From: Antrodiella citrinella
Lineage: Eukaryota; Basidiomycota; Agaricomycetes; Polyporales; Steccherinaceae
Reading direction: 5' to 3'
Assembly: GCA_004802725.1 (NCBI GenBank)
Contig: SGPM01000002.1
Span: 313,873 to 377,872 of the forward strand
Length of the DNA stretch: 64,000 bases
Below, piece after piece: positions 43,259 through 55,061 of this stretch; positions within the stretch are counted from its first letter, which is position 1; each line of letters starts with the position of its first letter. A model generated the notes under the pieces. It was not told where the DNA came from. It ran no database searches and was given only the letters and a program-made list of their open reading frames with translations. Both the position numbers and the translations under genes were made by a program.

Positions 43259-45965
43259 TTAGAATGCCCTGATGAGAGGCGAGATGACCTCGCCACCTTT
43301 CTTCTTGTAGAAGTCAACGGTCTTCTTGCCGATGGCAGCGATGTCTGCGAAATATGATTAGGAACACAGCAGTCCAACAGTCAAATCAAAGCACTTACTG
43401 TCACCAGTGATTCCGAACTTCTCGTAGACCTTCTTATAAGGACCAGAAGCACCCCAGCCCAAGAGACCAAATTGCTCGTGGCTGTATTTCGCCCAGCCAA
43501 CGGTGGAGAGGGCCTCAACGGACAGGATGGGGGCACCACTCCTCAGGACACTCAACCTGTACTCCTCAGGCTGCGCGTCGAAGACCGACCAACAGGGCAA
43601 GCTGACAACACGGGTCTTGATACCCTGCGCGATCAACTTCTGCGCGGCCTCGAGGGCAATGCTGACTTCTGAGCCGGAGGACACGATAGTAAGGTCCTCG
43701 CCCTGCTCCTCGTGAACAACGTAACCACCCTTGGAGGCATGCTCGATGGTGGAGTTCTCGAGGTTGGGGAGGTTCTGGCGGGAAAGCGAGAAGACGGAAG
43801 GAGTCCTGGTACTCTCCAAAGCGACTTTGTATGCCGCAGAGGTCTCGTTACCATCGGCTGGGCGCCAGAAGTCGAGGTTAGGAATTGCACGGAGGTGGAC
43901 ACCAGTCTCGATCGGCTGGTGAGTGGGGCCGTCTTCGCCGAGACCGATGGAGTCATGGGTAGCTAAGAAGCATAAAATGAATAAGAGCGAAGCTCTCGTT
44001 GAATGGTACATAAATACTCACCAACCCAGATCACCTGGTGACCGCTGAGAGCAGACAACCTGACTGCGCCAGCAGCGTACGAGACGAAGTTCTATAGAAG
44101 GATCAGCATATATGCCATGCAAGCGGGCGAAATAACGCACCAGGAAAGTGGCAACGATGGGGACGATACCACCGTATGCATGAAGACCGTTGGCAATAGC
44201 ACCCATACCGTGCTCACGGACACCATAGCGCAGGTAAGTACCCTTGTAGCTACCGAGACCAGTACTCGCTGGCTGGAAGTCCTCAACACCCTTGACACGA
44301 GTCAAGTTGCTACCGGTCAAATCAGCAGAGCCTACGACCATATCGGGGATAGCGGGAGTGAGAGCAGTCAAGACAATTTCTGACAGCTTGCGAGAGGCCT
44401 GTGCGGCATCGGAGGGCTTGTAGATAGGGAGAACATCCTGCCATCCTGCAGGAAGCTTGCCAGCGATTCGTCGGGTAAGCTCAGAGTGCTCTTTGGGGAA
44501 CTTCTCGCCATACGAAGCCAACAGTGCGTCCCATGCCTTCTCCTTCTCAGCACCACGAGTACCAATGCCTTTGTAGATGTCGTAAACCTCTTGAGGAACG
44601 TAGAAGGACTGGTCAGCTGGAAGGCCGAACTTGGTCTTCAAGTTGGTGATGTCGTCCGCCTTCAAAGCTAACAGATTATAAGACTGAGCATGTAGGTTGA
44701 CACGCCTAGGACACAAAATACACTCACGAGAACCGTGAACACCGTGAGTACCTTGCTGCTTTGAACCGTATCCAATGGTGGTCCTCAGGCAGATAATACT
44801 GGGCTTGCTGGTCTCCTTACGAGCCTCGGCGATGGCGTTGGCGATACCTTCCAAATCGCTGTACATAATGTAATCTTAGCGAGATACGCGAGTATATGCT
44901 AGGATGATACACACTTGTCACCATCCGCGACCTTGAGAACTTGCCAGCCGTAAGCAAGGAAGCGCTGCTCTGTGTTCTCGGTGAAAGCGACGTTCGTGTC
45001 ACCATCGATGGAGATATCTGTCATCCACCACGTATAAGTGATAACGTCATAATGTCGATAGTCGAGGACGCACGGTTATCATCGTAGATCTGGAGAAAGT
45101 AACATGGTCAGTCTCGTACGGATACTGGCGGAGAGCGTCAACTTACGTAGATCAGGTTACCCAGCTGCAAGTGACCGGCGATACTGGCGGCTTCACTGGC
45201 AACACCCTCCATCAAGCAACCGTCGCCGTGGAAGACTAAAATAATTGAATGAGAAACAGGGTAGACGGCTCCATAATGCCAGCTTACCATAGGTGTAGTT
45301 GTTGACAAGGTCGAAGCCAGGCTTGTTGTACAGAGCGGCCAAATGCGCCTGAGCGATGCCCAAACCAACACCGTTGGCAAAACCTTGGCCAAGAGGACCA
45401 GTGGTCACCTCGATGCCGTCGGTGTGTCCAGCTTCGGGATGACCAGGGGTGAGGGAGTCGAGCTGACGGAAGGCCTTCAAGTCATCCATGGACAGCTTGT
45501 ATCCAAGGAGATGAAGCAGGATATATTGCAGCGCGCATCTGGGCTGCAGTTGAGCGAGATCCGATGATTCTGGCTCGGACAAACTTACGCATGTCTGTAA
45601 TATAGGAAGGCGTCAGAGAGTGATGCATATGTATTCAACTCGCCGAACGTACCCGTTGGAAAGAACGAATCGATCTCGGTTGTACCATTTTGAGTTCTTC
45701 GGGTTGGCGTTGAAGAATCTGAGACAATCGGGGGGTCAGCGAGATGTCCGTACGCACGAAAAAGCGTCATACCTGGAGAAGAGCACATGCGAGACCGGGG
45801 CCATACCCATGGGTGCTCCTGCAAACTCGTGAGTGCCGAGGCAAGGCCCATCGCGTAGAACGGGTACGTACCAGGATGGCCGGAGTTGGCCTTACCAACG
45901 ACATCGGCGGCGAGCGCACGAATGGCGTTGATAGAGATGTGGTCTTGCGACGTGAAACTGGACAT
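43259..45965 (-). CDS. TKL1: Transketolase
   Basis: ThDP-dependent transfer of two-carbon units between sugar phosphates in the pentose phosphate pathway, cytosolic. Start at 45965 ([20 protein letters not shown]). Motifs in order: [70 protein letters not shown], a ThDP/Mg segment [39 protein letters not shown] loop ([17 protein letters not shown]), [39 protein letters not shown], and a C-terminal domain ending VISPLIRAF. The IYDDNH codons sit on a 16-nt exon (45074-45089). About ten exons and about 685 aa. A TATAAAG lies about 65 bp upstream. Confidence 0.95.
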
Positions 45966-46773
45966 GATTGTATGGTATTGGGGGGGAGAGAAAGACACTG
46001 GGGAAACGGCGACGAGCCGTTGACTAGACTTTATACGATCACCATCCGATCTAGAGTCCCGATCTCGATATATAATCTAAGCGCTGTGATGAGTCAAATA
46101 CGATGACCCCCATTGCCAAGCCGGTGGTCCCATTGTCAACTTTGGCTCACGTCCTCCACTAGTCACCGTCCAGCAGCAGCTCTTCTCTGCAGCTCTGTAT
46201 CACCCTCCTTATATCCTCTGCGATTCATGCAAAAGGCGTCGAAATGCACCCACAGTTGTCCGACAAACGGATCGGTTCGCCGTGGTCTTTCCTGATCCCC
46301 TGGCCTGTGAACTAACAAATGCATTTGGGAACGGATCCCCTTCCGCAATGTCATTCTCATAGCTTGCAAGGAATTCATAGAGGCACTGCATGCGTGCCAT
46401 ACGAGCACCTGGGCGAAATGGACCGGTGGGTGCAATCAGGCCAAATCCGACTTGAACCACTGCTTGAGACAAGATGTGCGTGTCTCATCATATTCAGCGT
46501 GCACGTCTTAACTGATTCTATGAGTTAGCGTACCCAACAAGCAGCAGAGAATCGTGCTACCGCAAAAGAGCGCAGAGCAAGAACAGAAAAGGCCTGGCAA
46601 GAGCAGGACGAATGATTAGCTTTCGACCTCTCTGTCCAACCTCTCTCTCACGACCCAAGCAGGATACCATCCGCAAAAAATATTGCCGTTGTACATATAT
46701 CTCATGCTCAGTCATCTTCGTACAGCTACATGTTTAATACTAAGCCACTGCCACAGCTCTTTGTCACTCTCCA
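45966..46773. other. Transketolase promoter and GH31 3' flank
   Basis: 0.8 kb with no supported gene. It contains TATAAAG (minus strand, about 46029-46035) upstream of the transketolase start and a pyrimidine-rich tract. Confidence 0.5.
46029..46035 (-). promoter_or_regulatory. TATA box of the transketolase gene
   Basis: TATAAAG on the minus strand about 65 bp before the ATG at 45965. Confidence 0.4.
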
Positions 46774-49719
46774 TCATGCATAGGCTGGGAAGCTTTGAAC
46801 CACCGCTACGTGAATGCCCTGGCTCGCAATGACATCGACGCGCCCAGCAGGGTCAGAGACCGCTTTGACATAGCCAGCAATATGATTTGACCTTCCACTG
46901 GGGATGTCCACGCCGATTGACTGCCCTATTGGAACCTCATATGTCTGCACCTCCAAGTCCACTGTATAGTTGTAGTCGGGTCTCCCAACTCCTGGAGGAC
47001 CCAAGCACAAGACGCTACCAGGTCGGACCCAAACCGGGATTTCATCGATTGGAACGACCTCCTTGATCCAACAAGGACCGTCGACGAAGCGGTCGGGGTA
47101 GAAGAAGGAAGTCCATCGACCAGCAGGGATATAGTACTCAGTCTCTTCTCCCTCCGGAACGAATACTGGCGCAACGAGCAAAGATGGACCTAGCATGTAT
47201 TGCCGATCAAGGTGATGTGTCGTGAGGTCCTCGGGAAATTCAAGGAACATGGCACGCTGAACAGGGTGTCCTCTGGTATTGGCTTGAATGGCCTGCCGTC
47301 GTCTCATGTCAAATGGTTCCCTGCATTCTCGGGAATGCGACTTACCTGGAGGTAGATGTAGGGCATCAGCCTGTGCTTGATGTCCACGAATTTAGCCATA
47401 TATTGAGCCGCCTCTTCGCCGTACTGCCACGGCACTCTATAGCTCCCCGAGCCATGTAAACGAGAATGTGAAGAGAACAGCCCGTATGCGACCCAGCGAT
47501 TGTAGATCTCTGGTGGTGGAGTGCCCTATGGAAGAACATTTGTATTGGCATGGAGTGCTTTATTGATGTCGCACTTACCTCAAATCCGCCGATGTCATGT
47601 GATGCAAATCCGAACCCAGACGCAGTCAGACTCAGCGCTCCTCTGAGACTTTCTGCCATGGCCTCGAAGGTGGATTCACAGTCACCTCCCCAGTGCTATT
47701 GCATGTCAACATTAACACCTTGTATGGTGTTCTCATCGAGAAGCACTCACTACGGGGAACCTCTGACCGCCAACGGTCGCAGATCGTGCGAAAACTACAG
47801 CTTCACCCTTGCCAAATCGTCTCTCCAGTACATCAAATACGAGCTGATTGTACAGCACGGAATATGTGTTGTGCATGCGCATCGGATCAGAGCCGTCAAA
47901 GAACTGGACGCCGGTGTGCGGAATACGTTCACCGAAATCTGTCTATAGAACACTTGCTATTCAGGATATCATACGGACGCGTCGTCGCCTTGCGACTCAC
48001 CTTGAAAGTATCTACACCGATGTCAATCAGAGCATCGAGTTTTGCGGCATACCATTCTCTTGCTGCTGGATTCGTGATATCGACAATCCCGAGTCCAGGC
48101 TGCCATAGGTCCCACCTGTGAGGCGATGTGAGTTGAGACGATCACACCTGTTGGAAATCGACCTACTGCCATGGCGTCCCATCGAGTCTGTTGATAAGGT
48201 AACCACCTTGCACCGCTTCGTCAAATATAGGCGACAACTGGGAAATGTAAGGGTTGACTATGATCTGGTCAGATGTTGCTCTTTGGTAGTTGTAATCGAA
48301 ACGACTCACTCCAAACACAGATTTTGACACCATAAGTATTTTTAATTTCAGCTAGATAGCCCTCTGGATCGGGAAAATTGTCTGGATCGAATGTGAAAGA
48401 ACACCTGGGAGAGCACGACCATGGTAATCATAAGGACATCACTGCGATAGATAAGCTGACGACCCACCATTCGTATTGTTTCATCCAGAAACAGTCTAGA
48501 TGGAACACGCGCACGGGACAATCGCGTTCTTGCATGCCTTGAAGGAATCCTGCCACAGTGGTGCTGTCGTAGGAAGTGAGGAATGATGTAGACAACCAGA
48601 GGCCGAAGGTCCACGATGGCAACAATCTACAGCGTACTCAGTCTTGCGCCAATAGCTGCAGATCTACAACACGACTCACGCCGGTCTACCAGTCAACCGA
48701 GTGTACCGATCGAGGATCTGTGAATTTGTGTTCAGAGCTGGGAGAATATCGAGATCACAGCAATCACCTGCAATGGCGTATCTCCGTGGATGATGAAGTA
48801 CTCCAAACTTTCACCGGCAACACTGGTCCCCACCCTGCTCACTTTCTCACTTCCAACCTCGAATTCGACTTCTCCAGGATGGTTGACGAAAACGCCATAG
48901 CCCCGGTTTGTGATATAGAACGGTACACATTTGTATGCTTGTTCGCTGGATGTGCCTCCATCCTGATTCCACACACTGACGGATTGTCCTGTACACAGAA
49001 TAAGATACGAATAACGATCAGATTTGTGTACATACCATTCTTGACGAACGCTCCAAATTGCTCCCCCAGACCATATATAAGTTCACCGGGGGAGAGATTG
49101 AGCTCAGAGTTCACGTAGCGCACAAACTCAGGTGTCGTAGGGGGATTCGGGTTTGAACTGAAGTCTGTTGCAAGGCACGACCCATTCGAGGCGTTCCTCA
49201 AGGTCCATTTGTATGGCACATCGTACAGAGCTTGATGCTTGACGCCTGCAGAAGTGAGTGTTCGCCCATTGGCTCTGAACGTGATGGTGTATGGATTCTG
49301 GGTAATGTCGGCAGCGAGCGTTCCAGAGGAGACGGACCACAGTCCTTCATCCGGGCCCTCTTCCAAAACAGCGCAAGGAATAGGTGGGGCGTCCGGGAAA
49401 AGCGTGATGCCAGGCCTTGCAAATGCTTCTCGTCCTTTGAAATGCTCAATCTTGACACCGATAGCGCCTTCCGTTGGCGAGTATACTCGCACAGACAGAA
49501 CGGGACCTGCAAGCTCGTATCCATCAAAAAGATGAACACAGAATCGAAGGATCCAGAGTACTCACCAGCCAACGTATCCCCTCGATGCCTCACGGGCTTT
49601 GTGGACACCTGAAGGTCGTAGCCATCTGCGGTCTGATTGGGAAGGACTTGAACGACTTGCAAGCCGAAGTAGGGCTTCACGCCGTGCTTGAGCAACCAGA
49701 ACCCATCGTTGAATCGCAT
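46774..49719 (-). CDS. Alpha-xylosidase-like glycoside hydrolase family 31 (YicI type)
   Basis: Retaining hydrolase expected to release alpha-1,6-xylose from xyloglucan oligosaccharides or similar alpha-glycosides. The start at 49719 ([20 protein letters not shown]) aligns with the usual YicI N-terminus and has no signal peptide, so the enzyme is probably intracellular. Landmarks: [70 protein letters not shown], the YicI-specific [48 protein letters not shown] containing the nucleophile Asp, [20 protein letters not shown] with the acid/base Asp region, ASHDIGGFE, and a C-terminal beta domain ending SFPAYA. About 770 aa, many short exons. It diverges from the serine dehydratase gene. Confidence 0.92.
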
Positions 49720-50364
49720 CTTGGTAGGTTATCTTGGGATCTCTCGCACATACCCATGACTGAATCAAGGCTTTATATGCGGACTTGGATCCCGGAGAGC
49801 GTCCCAAAGATGACCGGCAGCTTTCCTCTGGGCAAGATCGGACCGCAAGAAGGTACCCAGCTGACCGGCGAGCGACCGTACGAGGCAATACTTTGTGAAT
49901 CTGATACTACTAGTACAAGATCCTGTCCCATGCACTCTATATCTTCGCGTCGACATAACTGAGTACTCGGTGGGCCGCGTTCTCAAAGCACTGTCCTTTG
50001 TCAGATGCGGGGAGGTAGGACTAGGACATCATAGGTACTCACATTCGGCATTGCGATCGATCTCCGGACTGGACTCGGAGTCTCTCGGCCAAAATTGCGC
50101 CTCGGAGATACACGATACATGATAGCTTGCAGCGTTGGATATAATGTCCATGTGGATGCTGGGCATCTCTCGAGTGCACAACCGTTTATTTACGAGAATT
50201 GAGCCTTTGCTGGACCGGGACGATGATGCCATCGCAAGCCCGTGGCGGAACGCCGAATTACAATAAAGAGTCTCAAGCTTCAAATTTGCAAAGTGACTCA
50301 TCGTGAACTGCTGACGTTTCGCGATTCCACCATTCAAGAGCATTCAAGAGCAAGAAATTCGAAG
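49720..50364. other. Divergent promoter between GH31 and L-serine dehydratase
   Basis: 645 bp without a gene. A perfect tandem duplication of CATTCAAGAG (50331-50350) lies 15 bp before the serine dehydratase ATG, in the presumed 5' leader. Confidence 0.5.
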
Positions 50365-51761
50365 ATGACCGTAGAAAGCAACATAGATGCGACAGGCAAC
50401 TTCAAGTTGGCGGCGGCAAACCGGGATATGTGGCTAGAGACGCCGCTTATCTGGTCACCACATCTCTCTGAACGACTCAACAGCAATGTTTACCTCAAGC
50501 TGGAGGTGCTTACTTCATTATAATTTCTTGACCACCAGGAGTATCTGACTCGGCATTCGGTTCCAGAACTTGCAACCCAGTCAATCATACAAATACAGAG
50601 GGATCTCACATTTCGTTCGGCTTGCCGTCCAAACTCGTGGTCCTTCCGTGCACCTTTTCGTAGCATCTGGAGGCAACGCTGGTTTGGCAGTCGCAACAGC
50701 AGCAAAGGCTCTCGGAGCACTATGTACGGTGTATCTTCCTGTCGGTGCCAGCGAACGTGTCAAGCAGTTCTTTCGCACAGAGGAGGCAGACGTCCACGTA
50801 CAAGGCAACGGCTATGCTGAAGCATTATCGGCCGCCAGAGTAGCTTCCGAATCTCATTCTAACGGGTAAGCACATGTTCTACACATCCATTCGAAGATGC
50901 CCACTAAGTTCTATTCAGGGTATTGGTACCGGCATATGAGCATCCTACCCTTTGGGAAGGTCATGCATCTATGATCACGGAAGCAGCAAGACAACTACCT
51001 CACGAGACAAAGCCCGACGCTATTTTCTGTAGTGTCGGAGGAGGAGGACTTGCAGGTGGTGTCATGACTGGGTGCAAACGGGTGGACTGGGACGATGGTG
51101 AGTATTGTAATACTCTTGTTTACAGCTTCATAAATCGAAGGTTTCTCGAAGTGCCACTCATTACGATGGAAACATCCGGGTCCAATTGTTTCTACCAATC
51201 GTTATCCCTCAACAAAGGCCCGTTTCCGGGAAGCCCGCTCAGTCCAGCCGACAACACAGAAGTGGTACACGATGCCGAAAATGACGTTAATGTCGCTCGG
51301 CTCTCCAAGATAACTTCTATCGCCACATCTCTTGGTGCTTCCATTCCTGCGCCCGCGGTCGTGAAGATGGCGCTAACCAGAAAGGGTGGTGTCAAGTCAG
51401 TGCACGCAGATGACGGTTTGGCTATGCAGTCGTGTTTGCGATTTGCAGGTTTGTCCGCCCTCGTGTCAGTTGACCGCGTTTGCTCATTTGTTATTTGGCA
51501 TTAGAGGATCATAAGATGATCGTCGAATTGGCTTGCTCCGCCACACTCATCCCTGCCTATACTCCGGATCTCTTCAACCAGTTGGTACCTGCCCGCGCAG
51601 ATGGCCGACCCCGCACCGTCATCTTCATCGTCTGCGGTGGCTTTGTGGTCTCTCTGGAGTCTTTAACAAAGTATCAGCAAATCGTCGATGCACATACCCA
51701 TGAATCGACCGCATGGGATGTGTGGTGCAACGGAGAGCAATGGAAATTCTTAGATGCGTAA
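50365..51761 (+). CDS. L-serine/L-threonine dehydratase, PLP-dependent (fold type II)
   Basis: Deaminates L-serine (or threonine) to pyruvate (or 2-oxobutanoate) and ammonia, as yeast Cha1. Exons 50365-50505, 50567-50865, 50919-51097, 51152-51448 and 51505-51761 give 390 aa. The PLP lysine lies in QPSQSYKYRGISHFV, matching the family PSGSFKxRG motif. Further motifs: FVASGGNAGLAVATAAKALG (Asn/Gly cofactor loop), CTVYLPVGASERVKQFF, CSVGGGGLAGGVMTGCKRVD (PLP-phosphate glycine loop), VPLITMETSGSNCFYQS, and VIFIVCGGFVVSLESL. No regulatory ACT domain and no targeting signal, so a catabolic cytosolic enzyme is likely. Confidence 0.92.
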
Positions 51762-52674
51762 GCAAATGCTATTGTGGCACATTCCATAACCTATGGACAG
51801 TGAACTAGAAGTGTACGAGATAAAACTTGACCGTATATCATGCCCTGACTGAAGTGCAGCTATAGACGTGGCATCCTGCCATGTTCGGCTCCGTTGGCCA
51901 GTTCTCTGGTCCATACGGTCAAATAACGACACCCATCACCGCCCCGGATACTCGATAACATTGAACCTGTCGTCTTTCTATCCAGTTCACTACAATTCAA
52001 GAAACATCTATGAGTTCAAAAAACGTGTACATGCGATTTGTTCACGTAGCAAACAGGAATTTCCTCGGCTGGAGTGCCGCCGAGACGATTTTTCTGTGCG
52101 AATTACCCTCGTGCCACATGCGCCCGCCGCGCAAGGAGTCAACTACGTTAATATCATCGCATGCCCGCATTCCATTCTTGTCTGAGGGTGGCGAGAAAGG
52201 CTTACGGTCCAACACAGATTCTTGTCTCACCATCATGATTCTGTTGATAGTCACTCGAATGCCGTACCAGCACAGGTCAAGGTGAGTCGAAACTTTTGCG
52301 CCACCTCTGCTGTGGGTACTTACATGACCTTGGTCCACAGACATCATATGTTGCGATGTCCTGTGCAGAACATGAACTTGGTATCACTGTTGTAGATCAT
52401 ACCTTTACGCGTCTACAACGAACTTGTTCGAATGCCTGTGACCGCTGATATTTGTTCTCGTCACTGTTGCAAATGAAGCTGCGCTCAGACAACGTACGAG
52501 AAGTGAGGATCTCCCCGGTGTGTCTCAGTGCTCCCTAGAACCATCCGTGATACTCGCTCAACTGTTGTGCCAAGAGACATCTCCTCGCCAGTCACAAAGG
52601 GCCGTGCATCTTCTGTTGTACATCCGAAAAAACGCCTCTATGTGATAACTTGTATAGCCGCCACACAGGATGGA
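51762..52674. other. Spacer between serine dehydratase and the cupredoxin gene
   Basis: About 0.9 kb with no supported gene. Frames such as 51868-52185 have no motifs. Confidence 0.5.
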
Positions 52675-52681
52675 TATAAAC
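52675..52681 (+). promoter_or_regulatory. TATA box of the cupredoxin gene
   Basis: TATAAAC about 121 bp upstream of the ATG at 52802. Confidence 0.4.
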
Positions 52682-52801
52682 CTTACTGTCTAACACTTTC
52701 CAGTCAGCAGCAACAGGATCCTCCACCTCCACTAATACCCAACCAACTCACCAGCTAGGAAGCAGCAGTGCTCGCGCCATTCCATTCACGTCCAAGACAA
52801 T

Positions 52802-53918
52802 ATGTTCAAGTTATCTGCCGTTATACTCCTGCTCCTGCCATTTGTTCTGGCTTCGCCTCAGTTTAGATATGTGGGCCGTGCGGGACCGACTGGCTTCGCG
52901 AGTCTCACTGAGACGGTACGTACTGTGTCTTTCTACTTCATGCCACCTCGAGCTCACAACATGTGAAGATCGAAGTAGGTCCGGGTGGCAATCTCGGTTA
53001 TTCTTCGACTGAGGTTTCGTCGTCCAATGGTGGCATCATTGTCTTCGAGTTCGACAGGTAAGACTTTCTCTTGACTATTGTCTGCTCGGTGTAGTTCAAT
53101 ATCGCATGCACAGCGACACGCCACACTCTGTCACTCAGTCTTCTTTCGAGGATCCTTGCACGCCGTTGTCCGGTGGATTTGACTCTGGATTGCAGTCCGG
53201 TGGCAAGACCTTTTCTATCACGATTACGGACAGCACGAAGCGTGAGCAGCACAACCCATTACGTCCGCTGACCGTTCAACTGACTTTTTTTTCCAGCGGT
53301 GTATTACTTCTGCAAATCCTCTACGCACTGCGGTCAAGGAATGGTCGGGTACGTGGGACATGCTATCCCACTCAATTTACCAAATCGGTCGTTTCAGAGT
53401 CATCAACCCCACTGACGGCCAGGGCTTCGACCAGTTCCAAGCAGCCGCTCTCAAAATCGGATCCAGCGAGACTCCCGTAAGTCCTATGATGCTTCAATCT
53501 CCGCACGGAATAGATCCTAAGACCCATGAAATAGTTAACGGACAACGGCTTCGTCTCCGGAGGCGTCGGTGCTACCGCCACAGCTGTTCCATCCGCAGGA
53601 GCAGCCTGCACGACCACCACCGCTGGCAGCAGCACCTCTGTCCAATGCAGCGGAGGCGACGGAAGCTCAGGCTCGGACTCCAGCAGCGGTGGCAGCACCG
53701 CCGGCTCGCAGTCGCAGTCGCAGGGATCTGGACAGGGACAGACCCAATCCCAGTCCGCGCCGACCCCCACCTCTCCCGGAGGCGCGACGCAGTCGCAATC
53801 GCAGTCCTCTAGCTCGGGCTCCTCGTCTCAGAGTCAGAGCAATGATGCTGGTCGGATGATCGTTGGTGGTGGATTGGGGTTGGCGGGTGCTGCTTTGATT
53901 TTCGGAATGTTTGCTTAA
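52802..53918 (+). CDS. Extracellular serine-rich cupredoxin, GPI-anchor type
   Basis: Exons 52802-52915, 52969-53057, 53114-53241, 53297-53348, 53398-53476 and 53535-53918 give 281 aa. A signal peptide (MFKLSAVILLLLPFVLASP) precedes a phytocyanin-like cupredoxin domain at about residues 38-150: IEVGPGGNLGYSSTEVSS, SDTPHSVTQSSFEDPCTPL, GGFDSGLQSGGKTFSITI, VYYFCKSSTHCGQGMVGVIN. The type-1 copper ligands are all present: His in PHSVTQ, Cys and His in YYFCKSSTHC, Met in GQGM. A long Ser/Gln/Gly-rich stalk follows. The C-terminus is hydrophobic (MIVGGGLGLAGAALIFGMFA) after small residues, a typical GPI-attachment signal. Such proteins are common at the basidiomycete cell surface; their electron partner or copper role is not established. 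Confidence 0.9.
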
Positions 53919-54351
53919 AGGACTCCCTTCATCGCAACGTTCATGCACATGCTCAATGAGGGCCATGTCCTGCTATATTATTTCGGCTTCTTTCTTACAC
54001 ACTTTGGCGGGGACATGTTCAATTTCGCGAATGCCTTTTAATCTATATGATCTTTGACCACGACGCTGCTTGCACGCGTGATATGCATGAGTAGCATGAT
54101 GAGCTTCACCCGCCGCACATATTTTTATACGGCGGGGAGATGCCTTGAATCTCCGGTCACTTAACAAAACAACAGATATGAGACGTCTAGACGGCGTAGT
54201 CCTGGTCGAATCGACTTCGAAGTTTCCAACACAACACTCGTGGGGGCAACTATCCAGAGGGAATGAACGGTGAGTTGTGGATTGATGTCAAGGGGATAAT
54301 TTACAATGAATGGGTTTCTCCAGATCCTTCGAACGCAACGCACCTCCCCGG
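53919..54351. other. Convergent spacer between the cupredoxin and PET100 genes
   Basis: 3' flanks of two convergent genes. No supported gene. Confidence 0.5.
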
Positions 54352-54787
54352 TCATGACGACGACGACGACGGGGTGGTACCAGCCTTCTCCGCCTCCAAC
54401 CGCTCTGCTGCCCTCTCGAGCTTCTTCGCACGGATCTTGGCGAGTTCCTCTCGCAGCGAAGCCTGGTCATGCGGCAAGCTCTGTTCAAATCCACGCGTTC
54501 AACGAACATCCATCAGAGACAAGGGTTTATGGAACGCACCCTCACTGTCCTCTCTTCAGGCGGGAAGATATGATCTTTATACTACAGCCAAAAACCCTCA
54601 GCACAACGCGCTCAAACCCAACCAGACAAGGAATATGACTCACGGGGGTGACATGCTTCTGGTACCACTCGGGGTCACCGAAGTACATCATGAGAGTCAG
54701 AGGGAACGTGAGGTAGAAGCTGAACTTGAACACCTCGAGGTTGCTGCCTCTCAGTCTGTTCAGAATGGCAGACATGGCACCAGACAT
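54352..54787 (-). CDS. PET100: Cytochrome c oxidase assembly protein PET100
   Basis: Inner-membrane chaperone that helps assemble complex IV subassemblies in mitochondria. Exons (minus) 54787-54644, 54581-54540 and 54480-54352 give 104 aa, the normal length. The family core is GSNLEVFKFSFYLTFPLTLM followed by MYFGDPEWYQKHVTP and YKDHIFPPEERTV, with one membrane helix at about residues 19-38. The tail is a charged amphipathic helix (LREELAKIRAKKLERAAERL). A second in-frame Met four codons later is an alternative start. It is the next gene downstream of GAD on the same strand, 275 bp away. Confidence 0.9.
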
Positions 54788-55061
54788 GGTCGTTTTCCGT
54801 AGCTTGGAGGGGGCGCTTAGAGGGAATGAGTACCCTTTGGATCTATATCTGGCCGAGATCTAGTGCCGGAGAAGATCGGCTTGGACAGTAATATTGTTCT
54901 CCGATCTTTGCCGTGGCTACTGTATGGGCAGCATCCTCACCCAGTTCGCAGAAATGAGCTCTCATTCATTGACCTAATTGTACACACATATAGAAGTACA
55001 CTTCTATAACCTCAACGGACAAGTACATGATTTTCTTCCTCTCGACACCAACGAGACACGC
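54788..55061. other. Spacer between GAD and PET100
   Basis: 275 bp containing the PET100 promoter and the GAD 3' end. No further feature. Confidence 0.4.
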
